From the NCBI GenBank assembly GCA_963846165.1, contig CAWJUU010000003.1, forward strand, positions 62,001-126,000: a DNA stretch of 64,000 nucleotides. The letters run 5' to 3'. Of the stretch, positions 1 through 9,380 are shown one piece after another. The DNA comes from WHSW01 sp963846165 (lineage in GTDB: Bacteria; Actinomycetota; Thermoleophilia; Solirubrobacterales; 70-9). Under the pieces are notes generated by a model that saw nothing but the letters and a program-made list of their open reading frames with translations, searched no databases and had not been told where the DNA came from. A program made the translations under genes and the position numbers. Each line of letters opens with the position of its first letter. The stretch's first letter is position 1.

Positions 1-2000
1 GCGAAGCGAGTCGAGCGCGAGCTCGTCCCAGTCGCGGCCGATCAACTCGACGTCGCCCTCCTCCCAGAGCGCGAGCAGGTGCGACTGCCAGCGCCAGGGC
101 GAGGTGACGTGCTTCATGAAGCCGTTGTCGGCGCGGTCGAGCCAGCGCTCGGCGAGGTCGCGGTCGCCGATCGCCTCGCGTGCGACCTCGCGCGCAAAGC
201 GCAGCGTGAACGCCTGGTAGATCGTCGCCGCGACCGAGTCCGGCCCCATGCGCCCGTCCCAGCTTCGCAGCCGCTCGATCGCCGCCGTCTCGCGCTGGTC
301 GCGCGGGCGCAGGCGCGCCAGCCGCCGCGCCGTCTCGAGTCCCGGGATCGAGAGCATGTCGGTCTGCATCGCCTGCGAAGCCGTCGAGGTCGTGCTCGTC
401 GCTTGCCGTCGAGCAGCTCCTCGATCCGTTGCGCCCGGTAGCCGTCGAGGTAGTCGCTGGTGATGTGGTGCGGGTAGTCGTCGGTGGTCGATCCGGTTGT
501 TGGCGGTGACGCACGTAGCCCGCCTCGGGGTCGGTGACCTCGGGCAGCTCGTCGTAGGGGACCCAGCCGTCCCACTCGTACTCGCCGGTCCAGCCCGGCT
601 TCGGCAGGTCCGGGCAGCCGCCGCGGCGCAACGGGATGCGGCCGATCAGCTTGTAGCCGATCGAGCCGTGGCGGTCGGCCCAGACGAGGTTCGAGACCGG
701 CGCGACGTGCGGCGCGAGCGACTCGACCAGCTCGGGGCCGTTGGTAACTCGAGGACGCCGAGGCTGCGCCTCGGTGACGCACGGCACCGTCGAGCGCCGA
801 CCAGCGCAGCGCCAGCGGCTCGGCATCGTCGGCGCGGAGCGCCTCGTTGACGATCGGGCCGTGGTGGGTGAGGCGCACCTCGAGGCGCACGGGGCGTCGC
901 GGCCCGTGACGACGATCTCCTCCTCGACCAGCTCGAGCGGGCGCCTCTCGCCCTCGAACTCGTAGTCGCTCGCCCTCGATCCGCTCGATGAACAGGTCCA
1001 TCACATCGGCCATCACGTTGGTAAGCGACCAGGCGACGTCGTTGTTCTGGCCGAAGGCGATCCCGGGCCCTGCCCGGGAGCGAGGCGCCACGGCAGCGTC
1101 GATCGCCGACCTCGAGCCCGAGCTGGTAGGTGATCCCGGGCATCCTCGGGGACAGGTGCGGGTCGCCGGCGAGCAGCGGTGCCGCCGGTCGCCGAGCGCG
1201 CGCGGGGAAACCGCCCAGTTGTTCGAGCCGGTCGCCTCGGCGCGCGAGGCCGAGCGTCTCGCGAACGCGCGGCGATCTGCTCGGCGAGCGCCAGCCCGTC
1301 GCCGCTCCACGGCACGCCGGGCGTGAGCGCGATCGGATTGCCTGCGGGATAGCCGGGGTCGAGCCGCGCGGTGAGCTCCGGCCCGAGCGCGCGGACCATG
1401 TCGGCCCGCAGCAGCTCGCGCTCCCAGTTGGTCGAGAGGCCGAGCGCGAGCAGCTTCGGTGATCGTCAGCGTGTCGGCCGGCCGCCAGGGCTCGAATCGA
1501 TCGGCGCAGGATCTGGAACTCGACCGGCAGGACGGCGAGCGGCGAGGGCGGCGGCGTTGACGCCGGCGCGAGAGGCGCCAAGCGCCGCCCGAAGCTCGGC
1601 CCGCGAGCGCCGCCTCCTCGCGCTGCGCGACGCGGCGCAGGCCGAGCGTGCGCACGAAGCGGTCGGCCGCCAGGCCCTCCGAGCCGGCGATCTCGGCGAG
1701 CCTGCCGCTGGCGAAGCGGCGGTAGATGTCGAGCTGCCAGAGCCGGTCCTGGCCGTGGCAGAAGCCCTGCCCGAACCAGCGCGTCCTCGACCGTCTGCGG
1801 CGCGGATCGTGGGGCATTCCCCAGCGGTCACGGCGGATCTCGACCGGGCCGGAGATGCCCTCGACGCGCAGGCGGCCCTCGGCGCGCGGCAGCGGACGGC
1901 GAACGAGCTGCCACCAGAGTCCTGCGACGGCGGCGCCGGCGACCGCCCCGGCAATCCCACCGAGCAGGCCGATGCGCTTGACGATTGCAGCCGAGAGCAC
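1..2000 (-). CDS. Penicillin acylase-family N-terminal nucleophile hydrolase, frameshifted and cut by window edge
   Basis: The family hydrolyses amide bonds (penicillins, acyl-homoserine lactones and similar) after self-cleavage that exposes an N-terminal Ser. The GTG at 2000 opens a membrane anchor or signal segment (residues about 8-30). It is followed by the family's early conserved block with GFCHGQDRLWQLD. The SNNW motif that marks the beta-subunit Ser nucleophile is at about 1220-1205. Further family segments (NGFMKHVTSPWRW near 140-100) run off the left edge. The reading frame switches among all three minus frames at least four times, so no single ORF spans it. It starts 9 bases after the MBL gene stop, so the two are probably cotranscribed. 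The substrate cannot be told from sequence. Indel errors are likelier than a true pseudogene. Confidence 0.75.
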
Positions 2001-2009
2001 GGCCGAAGA

Positions 2010-2753
2010 CTAAAGCGGCACGTCGTCGGGCAGTCGCCCCTCGGCGTCGAGCTTCTCGAGGTGCGCCTGCATCGCGATCGCGGCCGCCGGCCGCAGGACG
2101 TCGGGAACGTCATCCCACACCGTCGCCAGCAGCGTCTCTCGCGACCGCTCGCCGGACTCGAGCGCGGCCACCAGGCGCCGCTCGCGCGACTCACGGTGGG
2201 CGACGTACTCGGCGACCTTGGCCGCCGGGTCGGTGATCCACGGGCCGTGACCCGGTGCGAGCAGGTCGAGCTCGAGCTCGCCGACCCGGCGCAGCGAGTT
2301 CATGTAGTCGGCGAGCGAGCCGCCGCTTGCCGCGGGCGGGATGATCGAAGAGCCGAGGCCGAGGATCAGGTCGCCGCAGAAGCAGACGCGGTCGCGAACG
2401 AAGCAAACGTGATCGGGGGAGTGGCCCGGCGTCAGAAGAACGCTGAACGAACCGCGATCGCCCGAGCTCACCTCCGCACCCAGGGACTCGACCCCGGCCG
2501 TGTGGTCGGCATGGCCGTGGGTGAGCAGGACGCCGCCGATCCCGCCGCGCTCGCCGGCTGCGGCGCGCACCGCATCGAGATGCGCAGCGTCGTCGGGCCC
2601 GGGGTCGATCACATAGGCGGGATCGCTGCCGACGACGTAGGTGTTGGTTCCGGCAAGCGTCATCGGCCCCGGGTTGGGCGCCACAATCCGCAGGATGTCG
2701 TCGTGACCCGGCGCGGACTCGCCACCGCCGTCGGGTCCCGGCGGGGCGCTCAT
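2010..2753 (-). CDS. MBL-fold metallo-hydrolase
   Basis: A 247-aa protein of the metallo-beta-lactamase fold, a family of binuclear zinc hydrolases covering glyoxalase II, ribonucleases and lactonases. The zinc motif THGHADHTAG lies about residues 79-88. Downstream metal-ligand regions read GHSPDHV and LAPGHGPWI. The C-terminal part after about residue 190 resembles the winged helix seen in LACTB2-like members (YVAHRESRERRLVAAL). It starts 7 bases after the pafBC-like stop and ends 9 bases before the acylase gene, which suggests a three-gene operon. LACTB2-type RNA or thioester hydrolase is the closest guess. Confidence 0.85.
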   Translation of the reverse strand: MSAPPGPDGGGESAPGHDDILRIVAPNPGPMTLAGTNTYVVGSDPAYVIDPGPDDAAHLDAVRAAAGERGGIGGVLLTHGHADHTAGVESLGAEVSSGDRGSFSVLLTPGHSPDHVCFVRDRVCFCGDLILGLGSSIIPPAASGGSLADYMNSLRRVGELELDLLAPGHGPWITDPAAKVAEYVAHRESRERRLVAALESGERSRETLLATVWDDVPDVLRPAAAIAMQAHLEKLDAEGRLPDDVPL

Positions 2754-2760
2754 CGGAGGT

Positions 2761-4806
2761 TCAAGCGACCGCCTTGGCGACCGCCTCGCGCGCCTCCTCG
2801 GGCTCGAGCACGACCAGGTCGCCGACGCCCTTGAGCACCTCGCGCACGAGCCAGTCGTCGGAGCCGTAAGGGACCTCGACCACGACGGCGCCGTCCGAGA
2901 GCTCCTCGACCACTGTCCGCTGCTCGCGCAGCCACCGGGCGCGGCCGGGCGAGACCCAGACCCGAGCGACGCCGGCGGTGGTGACCTCGCCGTGGACCAG
3001 CCACTCCTGCTCGGCGAGCGCCTCGTCGATGCCCTCGCGGGGCTCGAACTCCCGCTCGGTGATCACTGCCTCCTTCATCCGGTCGAGGCGGAAGTGCCGG
3101 GTGTCCTTGCGGCCGAGGTCGAAGCAGCCCAGATACCAGCCCTCGGGGCCCTTGACGAGCTGCTGCGGCTCGACCTCACGCTTGACGAATGAGTCCTCGT
3201 TCTCCTTGTAGTACTGGAGCTCGAGCACCCGGCGTCGCTGGATCGCCTCGTTGACGGTGCGGACCACCGAGGAGTCGTCGCGCCCGGGTGCGATCTCGAG
3301 CCCCTCCTCGGAGGGGTCGTGGCCGAGTGCGGCGACGATCTTCTCTCGCGCGCTCTGCAGGCCTGACTGCGGCAGGTGGTCGCCGAAAAGGTCGATCGCG
3401 GCGACCAGCGCCTTCGCCTCGAGCGGCAGCAGGCGTGCCGGGCGGGCGAAGTTGTCGCCGTAGGTGTCGGGGTCGACCTCGATCCGATCGGCCGCGATCT
3501 CGGCGTAGAGGACGTAGGTGCCGCCGCCGAAGTTGACGACGTTGAGCACGTCGAGGTCCTCACGCAGCTCTTCGATCGAGATGTTGAGCTCGTCGAGCAC
3601 CTGCTGGGTCGGCAGGCTCCCCTCGGCGCGAGCGGCGCCGATCAGCAGGCCGGCGAGGGTGACGAGGCGCGCGAAGCGCTCGGGGCGGATCACCGACTCG
3701 GCGCGGCCGTTTGAGCTGCGCGCGCGGCCGTTGCCCTCGGCGACCGGCCGCCGCACGGTTTCGGCGACGTCGAAGCTCTTGTCGTGGCGGTCGCGAAGCA
3801 GCGAGAGGCGCTTCGCGGCCTCCTTGGCGAGCTCGGGGGGATCGAGCAGGCGGGCGTTCTCGCGCCAGGAGAGAACCCAGGAGATGAGCTGGCGCGAGGA
3901 CGCATACTCGGTTTCGAACACCATCCCCCGGCCCCTGACGCCGTCGCCCTTGACCGGCTTGCGAAGCTCGCCGTGGCGGCCGAAGTCACGCTCGACCAGC
4001 CAGGCGATCCGCTCGCGGAGAAAGATCGCGGCGGTCCCTTTGATCTCGCCCATCTGCCAGTCGGCGCGCTTGGCGTAGTCGCGGCGGTCGAAGTCCTCGG
4101 GCGCGGTGAAGTCGTGCTCGGCCTTGGTCGCGTAGGAGACCTTGGCGCGGATCCGCGAGAGGCGAAAGACCCGGACCTCGTCGCGTTCGTGCGAGTAACC
4201 GATCAGATAGAACTGCCCGTCGCGGAAGACGAGGTGGTAGGGGTTGACCTTGCGATCGGAGACGTCGTCGCGCTGCAGCGAGTAGTAGGAGAACTCGATC
4301 GTCTTGCGGCGTGAGATCGCGGTCTCGATCTTCGCCAGCCGCTGGGAGAGCTCGCGGCCCGAGCCGGCATTCGACAGCTTGACGTCGATCGGCGCCTCCG
4401 CCTCCTCGGTGAGCGGGCTCGGACGTCCCCAGGAGACCTGCTGGAGCGCCAGCCGCAGCGGCTCCGCATAGGCGAACTCGCCGTCGAGCAGGCCGAGCGC
4501 GGTCCGCAGCGCGGCGAGCTCGGAGTCGGAGAACTCGATCGCGGGCAGGTAGTAGTTCTCAGGCGGCAGCGCGTACAGCTCGGCCTCGAAGAAGCCCTCG
4601 GCGGGCTTTTCGACCTGGAGCGAGATCCCGAGGCTCTCGAGCTCGGCGCGGTCGGCGTAGAAGCGGCGCGCGAACGCGTCCTCGTTCATCGAGCTGTAGC
4701 CCTCGACCTCGCGCTTGATCTCGAGCGCCGAAACCGGACGGCGGTTGGCCATCAGGAACGAGATCAGGGAGAGCTGACGGATCAGCTTTTCGGTGTCCTT
4801 GGCCAT
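2761..4806 (-). CDS. pafBC: PafB-PafC-like fused WYL-domain transcriptional activator
   Basis: A 681-aa protein holding two copies of the HTH-WYL architecture. PafB and PafC are separate in mycobacteria and fused in some other actinobacteria. They activate the LexA-independent DNA-damage response. The first half starts with a winged helix (MAKDTEKLIRQLSLISFLM) and has a WYL segment with FYLIGYS. The second half has another HTH-like part near residue 325 and the canonical GWYLGCFD near residue 565. The ATG at 4806 is chosen because the conserved HTH starts directly there. The open frame continues upstream to 5265 only as an antisense shadow of the small gene at 4948. The activating ligand is unknown; ssDNA has been proposed for PafBC. 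Confidence 0.85.
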   Translation of the reverse strand: MAKDTEKLIRQLSLISFLMANRRPVSALEIKREVEGYSSMNEDAFARRFYADRAELESLGISLQVEKPAEGFFEAELYALPPENYYLPAIEFSDSELAALRTALGLLDGEFAYAEPLRLALQQVSWGRPSPLTEEAEAPIDVKLSNAGSGRELSQRLAKIETAISRRKTIEFSYYSLQRDDVSDRKVNPYHLVFRDGQFYLIGYSHERDEVRVFRLSRIRAKVSYATKAEHDFTAPEDFDRRDYAKRADWQMGEIKGTAAIFLRERIAWLVERDFGRHGELRKPVKGDGVRGRGMVFETEYASSRQLISWVLSWRENARLLDPPELAKEAAKRLSLLRDRHDKSFDVAETVRRPVAEGNGRARSSNGRAESVIRPERFARLVTLAGLLIGAARAEGSLPTQQVLDELNISIEELREDLDVLNVVNFGGGTYVLYAEIAADRIEVDPDTYGDNFARPARLLPLEAKALVAAIDLFGDHLPQSGLQSAREKIVAALGHDPSEEGLEIAPGRDDSSVVRTVNEAIQRRRVLELQYYKENEDSFVKREVEPQQLVKGPEGWYLGCFDLGRKDTRHFRLDRMKEAVITEREFEPREGIDEALAEQEWLVHGEVTTAGVARVWVSPGRARWLREQRTVVEELSDGAVVVEVPYGSDDWLVREVLKGVGDLVVLEPEEAREAVAKAVA

Positions 4807-4947
4807 CAGGTGATCATCCGCAACGAGGATATTGAGGGTCGAGTGCCCTACCGCGCGCCGGTCGGCTCGGAACTGCCGCAATTTGCGCACCCGCGCAGCG
4901 CGATCGATCCGCGGGTCGCTGAAATAGGCTTCCGTGCGGGGGAACCA

Positions 4948-5256
4948 ATGCTCGGCGCCGGCACAGTCATCAACCCGATCATCAGGATCATCACCATCGT
5001 CGCGGTGCTCGCGGCGACCTACCTCTTCATCGTCAAGCCGGTGCTCGACACCACCAACAGCGCCTTCGAGGAGTTCGGGCTCGACGCGTTCTCCGACAGC
5101 TTCGAGGGCCTGCCGTCGCAGATCCAGGACCAGGTCAACGAGGCGCTCGAGCAGACAGACGGCTCGCAGCGCCTCCAGCAGTGCGTCGAACGGGCGGTCG
5201 ACCAGAACCGGCCGGATCAGCAGCAGATAAACCGCTGCGTCGACCGCTTCGGCTAG
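4948..5256 (+). CDS. Small single-pass membrane protein
   Basis: A predicted 102-aa protein with a hydrophobic helix at residues about 8-30 (PIIRIITIVAVLAATYLFIV), then a polar, Gln-rich tail with two Cys residues (QCVERAV and NRCVDRF) that could form a disulfide. ATG 4948 is preferred over the upstream in-frame ATG at 4810. It sits 5 bases after a GGGGG stretch, and the residues before it look non-coding. It is transcribed divergently from the WYL regulator. I do not recognise a family. Short envelope proteins of this layout are common in Thermoleophilia. Confidence 0.55.
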   Translation: MLGAGTVINPIIRIITIVAVLAATYLFIVKPVLDTTNSAFEEFGLDAFSDSFEGLPSQIQDQVNEALEQTDGSQRLQQCVERAVDQNRPDQQQINRCVDRFG

Positions 5257-5323
5257 CTCGGGCACCGCCCCGCCGTCGACGCAGGAGTACGCTGCTCAGG
5301 CCAGTCGATCCAGGGAGGTTCCG

Positions 5324-5791
5324 ATGTTCTGTAACCGCCGCGCCGTTGTGGTGCTGACCGCGCTCGCGGCCGCCGCAGCGCTCACGATCCCGGCTCTCTC
5401 GCCGGCCGGTCAGACAGACACCACGCAGCTGTCCGCGAAGCTCAAGGGCAACCAGGAGGTGCCCGGCCCCGGTGACCCGAACGGAAAGGGCGAGGGCTTC
5501 TTCTCGGTCAAACCGAAAAAGCACAAGCTCTGCTTCCAGGTCTCGTGGGTGAAGATCGAGCAGCCGAGCGCGGGTCACATTCACAAGGGCGTCGAGGGGG
5601 AGGCCGGCGACATCAAGGTGCTGCTCTTCGATCAGGCGCCACCGACGTCGACCGTCGAGGACTGCGTCAAGGACCTGAAGAAGAAGCTTCTGAAGCGGAT
5701 CGCGACCAACCCGGAGAAGTTCTACGTCAACGTCCACAACGCCGACTATCCAGACGGCGCCATCCGCGGGCAGCTCGGTACGGCGCTCTGA
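5324..5791 (+). CDS. Secreted CHRD-domain protein
   Basis: A 155-aa protein with a signal peptide (residues 1-29, VVLTALAAAAALTIPALSPAG) and a CHRD domain over most of the rest. The CHRD hallmarks are visible: LKGNQEVPGPGDPNGKGEGFF near the N-terminus, AGHIHKG in the middle, FYVNVHNADYPDGAIRGQL at the end. CHRD domains occur in chordin and in many secreted bacterial proteins; the biochemical role is unclear. An insert of Lys-rich sequence (VKDLKKKLLKRI) precedes the last block. A GGGAGG ribosome-binding site sits 6 bases before the ATG. Export by Sec is expected. Confidence 0.9.
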   Translation: MFCNRRAVVVLTALAAAAALTIPALSPAGQTDTTQLSAKLKGNQEVPGPGDPNGKGEGFFSVKPKKHKLCFQVSWVKIEQPSAGHIHKGVEGEAGDIKVLLFDQAPPTSTVEDCVKDLKKKLLKRIATNPEKFYVNVHNADYPDGAIRGQLGTAL

Positions 5792-5852
5792 CGGACGGCC
5801 CCGCCCGGATTCCGCGGCTAGGATCTGCGCAACCGAGCGAGGAGAGGCGCCT

Positions 5853-6137
5853 ATGCATGCACGTGTCGTCAGGTTCACCGACGTGAGCCCGGATCGGATC
5901 GCAGAGATCGTCGCACGGGTCGAGGAGGACGGCCCGCCCCCCGGAGTGGATGCCAGTGGGATGAAGCTCCTCGTCGACGAATCGCAAGGCACCGCCATCT
6001 TCGTCGGCTTCTTCGACTCGGAGCAGAAGCTGCGCGATGCGAGCGCGATCTTCGATCAGATGGACTCCTCGGAGACTCCCGGCACCCGCGCTTCGGTTGA
6101 CCTATGCGAGGTCAGGGTGGAGCGCACGCTGAGCTGA
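5853..6137 (+). CDS. Small dimeric alpha-beta barrel (ABM/Dabb-like) protein
   Basis: A 94-aa protein whose pattern is beta strand, helix, strands, helix, strand (MHARVVRFTDVSPDRIAEIV, then KLLVDESQGTAIFVGFFDSEQKLRDA, then SVDLCEVRVERTL). This is typical of ferredoxin-like dimeric alpha-beta barrels such as antibiotic-biosynthesis monooxygenase-like proteins. GAGGAG precedes the ATG by 7 bases. No cofactor or catalytic residue can be assigned. It stands alone between the CHRD gene and a convergent HD-hydrolase gene. Confidence 0.65.
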   Translation: MHARVVRFTDVSPDRIAEIVARVEEDGPPPGVDASGMKLLVDESQGTAIFVGFFDSEQKLRDASAIFDQMDSSETPGTRASVDLCEVRVERTLS

Positions 6138-6172
6138 GAGCCCGGACCTGACGCGCGCCGGGCGGGTGACCG

Positions 6173-7210
6173 CTACGCCGCGTGGCTGCGGAAGTAGGCC
6201 GCCGAGTCGAGCCCGCGGTCGAAGCGCGACCAGGCCTCGCCGTCGGGCAGCTCGCGCTCGATCCGGTCGAAGCTGCCGAGCTTGCCGCCGAGGTTGTCCA
6301 TCGCGTGCACGAGGGTGGCCTCGCGGGTCGCGGGCACTACCGGCGAGCCGTTCTCGTAGCTGCCGTGGTGGGAGAGGACGATGTGGAGCACGGCCTGGGC
6401 GAGCTCGGCGTCGAAGCCGTCGATCGACTCGATCGTCCGCCGGACGAGGTAGTAGCCGAGCGGGATCTCACCCTGGAGGCGACCGGCGTCGGTGAGGTCG
6501 ATCGCCAGCGGATCGTCGTTGTACGCCTGGGTCTTGCCGATGTCGTGAAGCAGCGCGCCGGTGACCGCGACGTCGCGGTCGAGGCCCGGGAACGCTGCCG
6601 CGGCGGCGCTCACCGCCTGCGCGACCGAAACCGTGTGATCGAGCAGCCCGTGTGGGTACGCCTGGTGGTAGTACTTGGCCGCTGGAGCGACGCGGAAGCG
6701 CTTCCAGATCCTCGACTCGGCGCCGAAGATGCGCTCGAGCAGCTGACGCAGGTGCGGGTTCTGGATCGTCGCCAGCAGCTCACGCAGGCCGGCCTCGAGC
6801 TGCTCGACCGAGACCGGCGGGCCCTCGGCGAGCTCGTCATGTGAGTACTCGCCCTCGTGGGCGGGACGAATCGCCTTGACCGTGATCTTGGCGCCGTACT
6901 GAGGGTGGATCGAGAAGCGACCCTCGATGAAGACGACCGTTCCCGGCGCGGTACACCGGAAGCACTCGTCGACGTTCTCCCAGACGACAGCCTCGACGGT
7001 GCCGGTGCGGTCCGCGACCACCAACCGCAGGAAGTCGTCTCCGTTTCTGCGCGAACGCCGCTCGCGCTCGCGGACCGCGAAGGCCGCGGCGACGTCCTCG
7101 CCCTCGGCCAGCTCGCGGACGAATACCCGCGTCAGCGGCACCGCCGCAGGAGCGGCCGGCGCGGCTCCGAGCGGCGCCTGAAGCGCTTCGATCTGGCCTT
7201 GATTGCTCAT
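6173..7210 (-). CDS. OB-fold/HD-domain hydrolase, YhaM-like 3'-5' exoribonuclease
   Basis: A 345-aa protein with an OB-fold nucleic-acid-binding domain (about residues 20-125; FLRLVVADRTGTVEAVVWEN and VVFIEGRFSIHPQYGAKITV) followed by an HD phosphohydrolase domain (about 150-330). The HD signature LLDHTVSV and GALLHDIGKTQAYN, the LSHHGSYENGSPVVP segment and the later VHAMDNLGGKL Asp supply metal ligands. This architecture is that of Bacillus YhaM, a 3'-5' exonuclease acting on RNA and ssDNA. I chose ATG 7210 (MSNQGQIEAL); the frame stays open upstream but without protein-like sequence. It is monocistronic. Confidence 0.85.
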   Translation of the reverse strand: MSNQGQIEALQAPLGAAPAAPAAVPLTRVFVRELAEGEDVAAAFAVRERERRSRRNGDDFLRLVVADRTGTVEAVVWENVDECFRCTAPGTVVFIEGRFSIHPQYGAKITVKAIRPAHEGEYSHDELAEGPPVSVEQLEAGLRELLATIQNPHLRQLLERIFGAESRIWKRFRVAPAAKYYHQAYPHGLLDHTVSVAQAVSAAAAAFPGLDRDVAVTGALLHDIGKTQAYNDDPLAIDLTDAGRLQGEIPLGYYLVRRTIESIDGFDAELAQAVLHIVLSHHGSYENGSPVVPATREATLVHAMDNLGGKLGSFDRIERELPDGEAWSRFDRGLDSAAYFRSHAA

Positions 7211-7327
7211 CGATCTCAACTTAGACAGAGGGCCGGACGGCCCAGTTCTCTCCCTCACTGTCATTGAGAGGCAGGTCGGGTGCGGGAGGCCTGATCTGAC
7301 AAGAGCGCTCGCGAGTGCCCGGGACGA

Positions 7328-8320
7328 TCAGCCGGCGCCGGCGGGGGGCACGCTGGTGGAGTAATCCTCCGGCGGCGGTTCGGGGTCGTCTTCCTTCTCC
7401 GCGCTGACGAAGGGGGCGAAGCCGGCCGGTGGGGTCGCGAGCTCGGCGGCGGTCCCGGTGCGCTCGAGCTCGGCGGCGAACTGGGCCCCGAAGACGACCG
7501 CGACGTTGGTGAGCCAGAGCCAGACGAGGAAGACGATCGCCCCGGCGAGGCTGCCGTAGGTGTTCGAGTAGGAGCCGAAGTTGGCGACGTAGAGGCTGAA
7601 GCCCGCCGAGGCCGCGATCCAGAGCAAGGTCGCAAGCAGGCTTCCGGGCAGGATCCAGCGATAGCCGGCGTGGCGGGCGTTGGGTGAGAAACGGTAAAGC
7701 GCTGCGATCACGAGAACGACGATCGCCAGCAGCAGCGGCCACTTGACGATCGAGAAGGCGGTCACCGCGGCGTCGCCGACCCCGAGTTCGGTCCCGATCG
7801 CCTCGACCAGGGGCCCGGTGAGCAGGAGCGCGACCAGCACCAGGGCAACGATCAGCGTCATCACCAGCGTGATCAGGATCTGGATCGGTCGCAACTTCCA
7901 GAACGGCCGGTCCTCGGCGACGCCGTAGATCTCGTTCGAGCAGCGGATGAAGGCGCCGATGTAGCCGGACGCCGACCACAAACCGCCGACGACGCCGAGC
8001 ACCAGCGCGATCCCGGCGGCGTTCGAGTTGTCGACGATGTTCTCGATCGGCGGTCGCAGCGTGTCGACGGCCGAGCCCGATCCGAGGTCCTCGATGATCC
8101 GCAGCAGACCGCCGATCGACTCCGGCGATCCGAGCACACCGAGCAGCGAGACGAGCACGATCAGGAACGGGAAAAGCGAGAGCACCGAGTAGTAGGTGAG
8201 CGCGGCGGCATTGTCGCCCAGATCGCGGTCGCGAAACCGCTTCGCGGCGTCGCGCAGTGCGTGCCACCAGGCGCGCACGGTGAGGTCCTTCGGTGAGTTG
8301 ACCCGCTCCATGTCCGACAC
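7328..8320 (-). CDS. YihY/BrkB-family integral membrane protein
   Basis: A 330-aa protein with the BrkB/YihY signature near the N-terminus: RDLGDNAAALTYYSVLSLFPFLIVLVSLLG cut across residues about 31-60. Five further hydrophobic segments follow (for example LVMTLIVALVLVALLLTGPL and LLLAIVVLVIAALYRFSPNARH). The conserved loop YGSLAGAIVFLVWLWLTN and the terminal VVFGAQFAAELER are typical. The C-terminal 50 residues are polar and Pro/Glu rich, probably cytoplasmic. Members were once thought to be RNase BN; the true role is unknown, possibly transport. The start is GTG at 8320; an ATG three codons later is also possible. Confidence 0.9.
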   Translation of the reverse strand: MSDMERVNSPKDLTVRAWWHALRDAAKRFRDRDLGDNAAALTYYSVLSLFPFLIVLVSLLGVLGSPESIGGLLRIIEDLGSGSAVDTLRPPIENIVDNSNAAGIALVLGVVGGLWSASGYIGAFIRCSNEIYGVAEDRPFWKLRPIQILITLVMTLIVALVLVALLLTGPLVEAIGTELGVGDAAVTAFSIVKWPLLLAIVVLVIAALYRFSPNARHAGYRWILPGSLLATLLWIAASAGFSLYVANFGSYSNTYGSLAGAIVFLVWLWLTNVAVVFGAQFAAELERTGTAAELATPPAGFAPFVSAEKEDDPEPPPEDYSTSVPPAGAG

Positions 8321-8338
8321 CTACCCGTTTGCCGGCAC

Positions 8339-8794
8339 CTACAAATCGCGTTCGTAGAAGATCATCGAGGGGCCGTCTGGCTCTCCCTCACGGTTGCTGA
8401 ACCCGGTGCTCTCATAGAGACCGATCGCGGCGGTGTCGTCGACGCTCGTGGCGATGTCCATCCGCGTCGCTCCCGCATCGCGAGCCGCATCCATCGCCGC
8501 ATCGAGCAGCGCCCGGCCGATGCCCTGGCGACGCTTCGCCGGCGCCACATAGAGCTCCTCCAGGTAGGCATCCAGACCCCCGACGAAGATCGCTCGCCGG
8601 AGTCGAAACACCGCGACCCCGTCCGGGCCGCTGCCGCCGAGCAGCACGGTCGCCTCGCCGGCGCCGATCAGCTCCTCGAGCCGCTTCGCGAGCACCGCCG
8701 GCCCCGGGGTCGGGTCGCCGAATTCGGTGTTGAAGTCGTGCAGGAGCCGGGCTGCCTGCGGCGCCTCGGCTTCGGAGGCGACATGGACACTCAT
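8339..8794 (-). CDS. GNAT-family N-acetyltransferase
   Basis: A 151-aa Gcn5-related acetyltransferase using acetyl-CoA. The acetyl-CoA-binding motif A is clear: LEELYVAPAKRRQGIGRALLDAAMD, with the RRQGIGRAL pyrophosphate loop. Motif B follows (IATSVDDTAAIGLYESTGFSNRE). The acceptor substrate is unknown. The ATG at 8794 lies just 4 bases from the 3' end of the tRNA-Phe gene on the same strand, so both may be read from one transcript. Confidence 0.88.
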   Translation of the reverse strand: MSVHVASEAEAPQAARLLHDFNTEFGDPTPGPAVLAKRLEELIGAGEATVLLGGSGPDGVAVFRLRRAIFVGGLDAYLEELYVAPAKRRQGIGRALLDAAMDAARDAGATRMDIATSVDDTAAIGLYESTGFSNREGEPDGPSMIFYERDL

Positions 8795-8798
8795 CAGA

Positions 8799-8871
8799 TG
8801 GCGAGGGGCGGAATCGAACCGCCGACACCACGATTTTCAGTCGTGTGCTCTACCAACTGAGCTACCTCGCC
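8799..8871 (-). tRNA. tRNA-Phe (GAA)
   Basis: A 73-nt cloverleaf reads on the minus strand with acceptor stem GGCGAGG/CCTCGCC, D-loop AGCTCAGTTGGTAGAGC, anticodon loop CTGAAAA giving GAA, and T-arm GGCGGTTCGATTCCGCC. The discriminator base is A, and the CCA tail is not encoded. Confidence 0.97.
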
Positions 8872-9380
8872 GCGGCCGGTAAGGCTAGCGCGGACGGACT
8901 GCCGCGAAGCCGCAGCGCGAGCGCGACGGCGTCCGCCGGATCGGCTGACAACCTCGATCCCCTGGCCGCCCTCGATCGGCATCGCGGGGCTCGATCGCCC
9001 AGACCCAAGCGCGACGACCGGACGGCCGAACTGCCGCGCGTGGGCGATCTCCGACAGCGTCCCCCACTCGCCGCCGATCGCGATCACAGCCTCGCCGGAG
9101 GCGACGACGGCGAGGTTGCGCGCCGAGCCGATCCCGGTCGCGACCACGTGCGAGCAATGGGCGTTCGCCGTCGCAGGGTCGGCGCTGGGAACGATCCCGA
9201 TCACGACGCCGCCCGCCTACGCGGCGCCACGCGCTACGGCCTCCATCACGCCGCCGAGCCCGCCGCAGACGACCACTGCGTCGCGCTCGGCGAGCATACG
9301 GCCGGTCTGCTCGGCGAGCATCTCGGCCCGTCGTCCGGCGACCTCTGGCCGACCACCGCGATCTGCGCGTCGCGCGTCAA
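8862..9380 (-). CDS. SLOG/LOG-like nucleotide-binding protein (TIGR00725 type), frameshifted
   Basis: Pieces in different frames assemble a Rossmann-like protein of about 165 aa. It begins LTRDAQIAVVGQ, continues AEMLAEQTGRMLAERDAVVVCGGLGGVMEAVARG, then VIGIVPSADPATAN, then VVASGEAVIAIGGEWGTLSEIAHARQFGRPVVALG. The GGLGGVMEA and GGEWGTLSEI motifs are those of the TIGR00725/YvdD-like branch of lysine-decarboxylase-like (LOG) proteins. These bind nucleotides or act as phosphoribohydrolases. A TTG start at 9380 overlaps the helicase stop. At least two indels break the frame. The last codons may run into the 5' end of the tRNA-Phe gene, so the 3' boundary is uncertain. Confidence 0.7.

Noticed and set aside
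79..441. Open frames on the plus strand opposite the acylase gene (79-441, 248-463, 497-850 and similar)
   Set aside because: Arg/Ala-rich translations without family features; they are antisense shadows typical of high-GC DNA.
1371..2834. 487-codon plus-strand open frame over the acylase and MBL genes
   Set aside because: The opposite strand carries clear acylase and MBL motifs in this stretch; the plus-strand translation is low-complexity.
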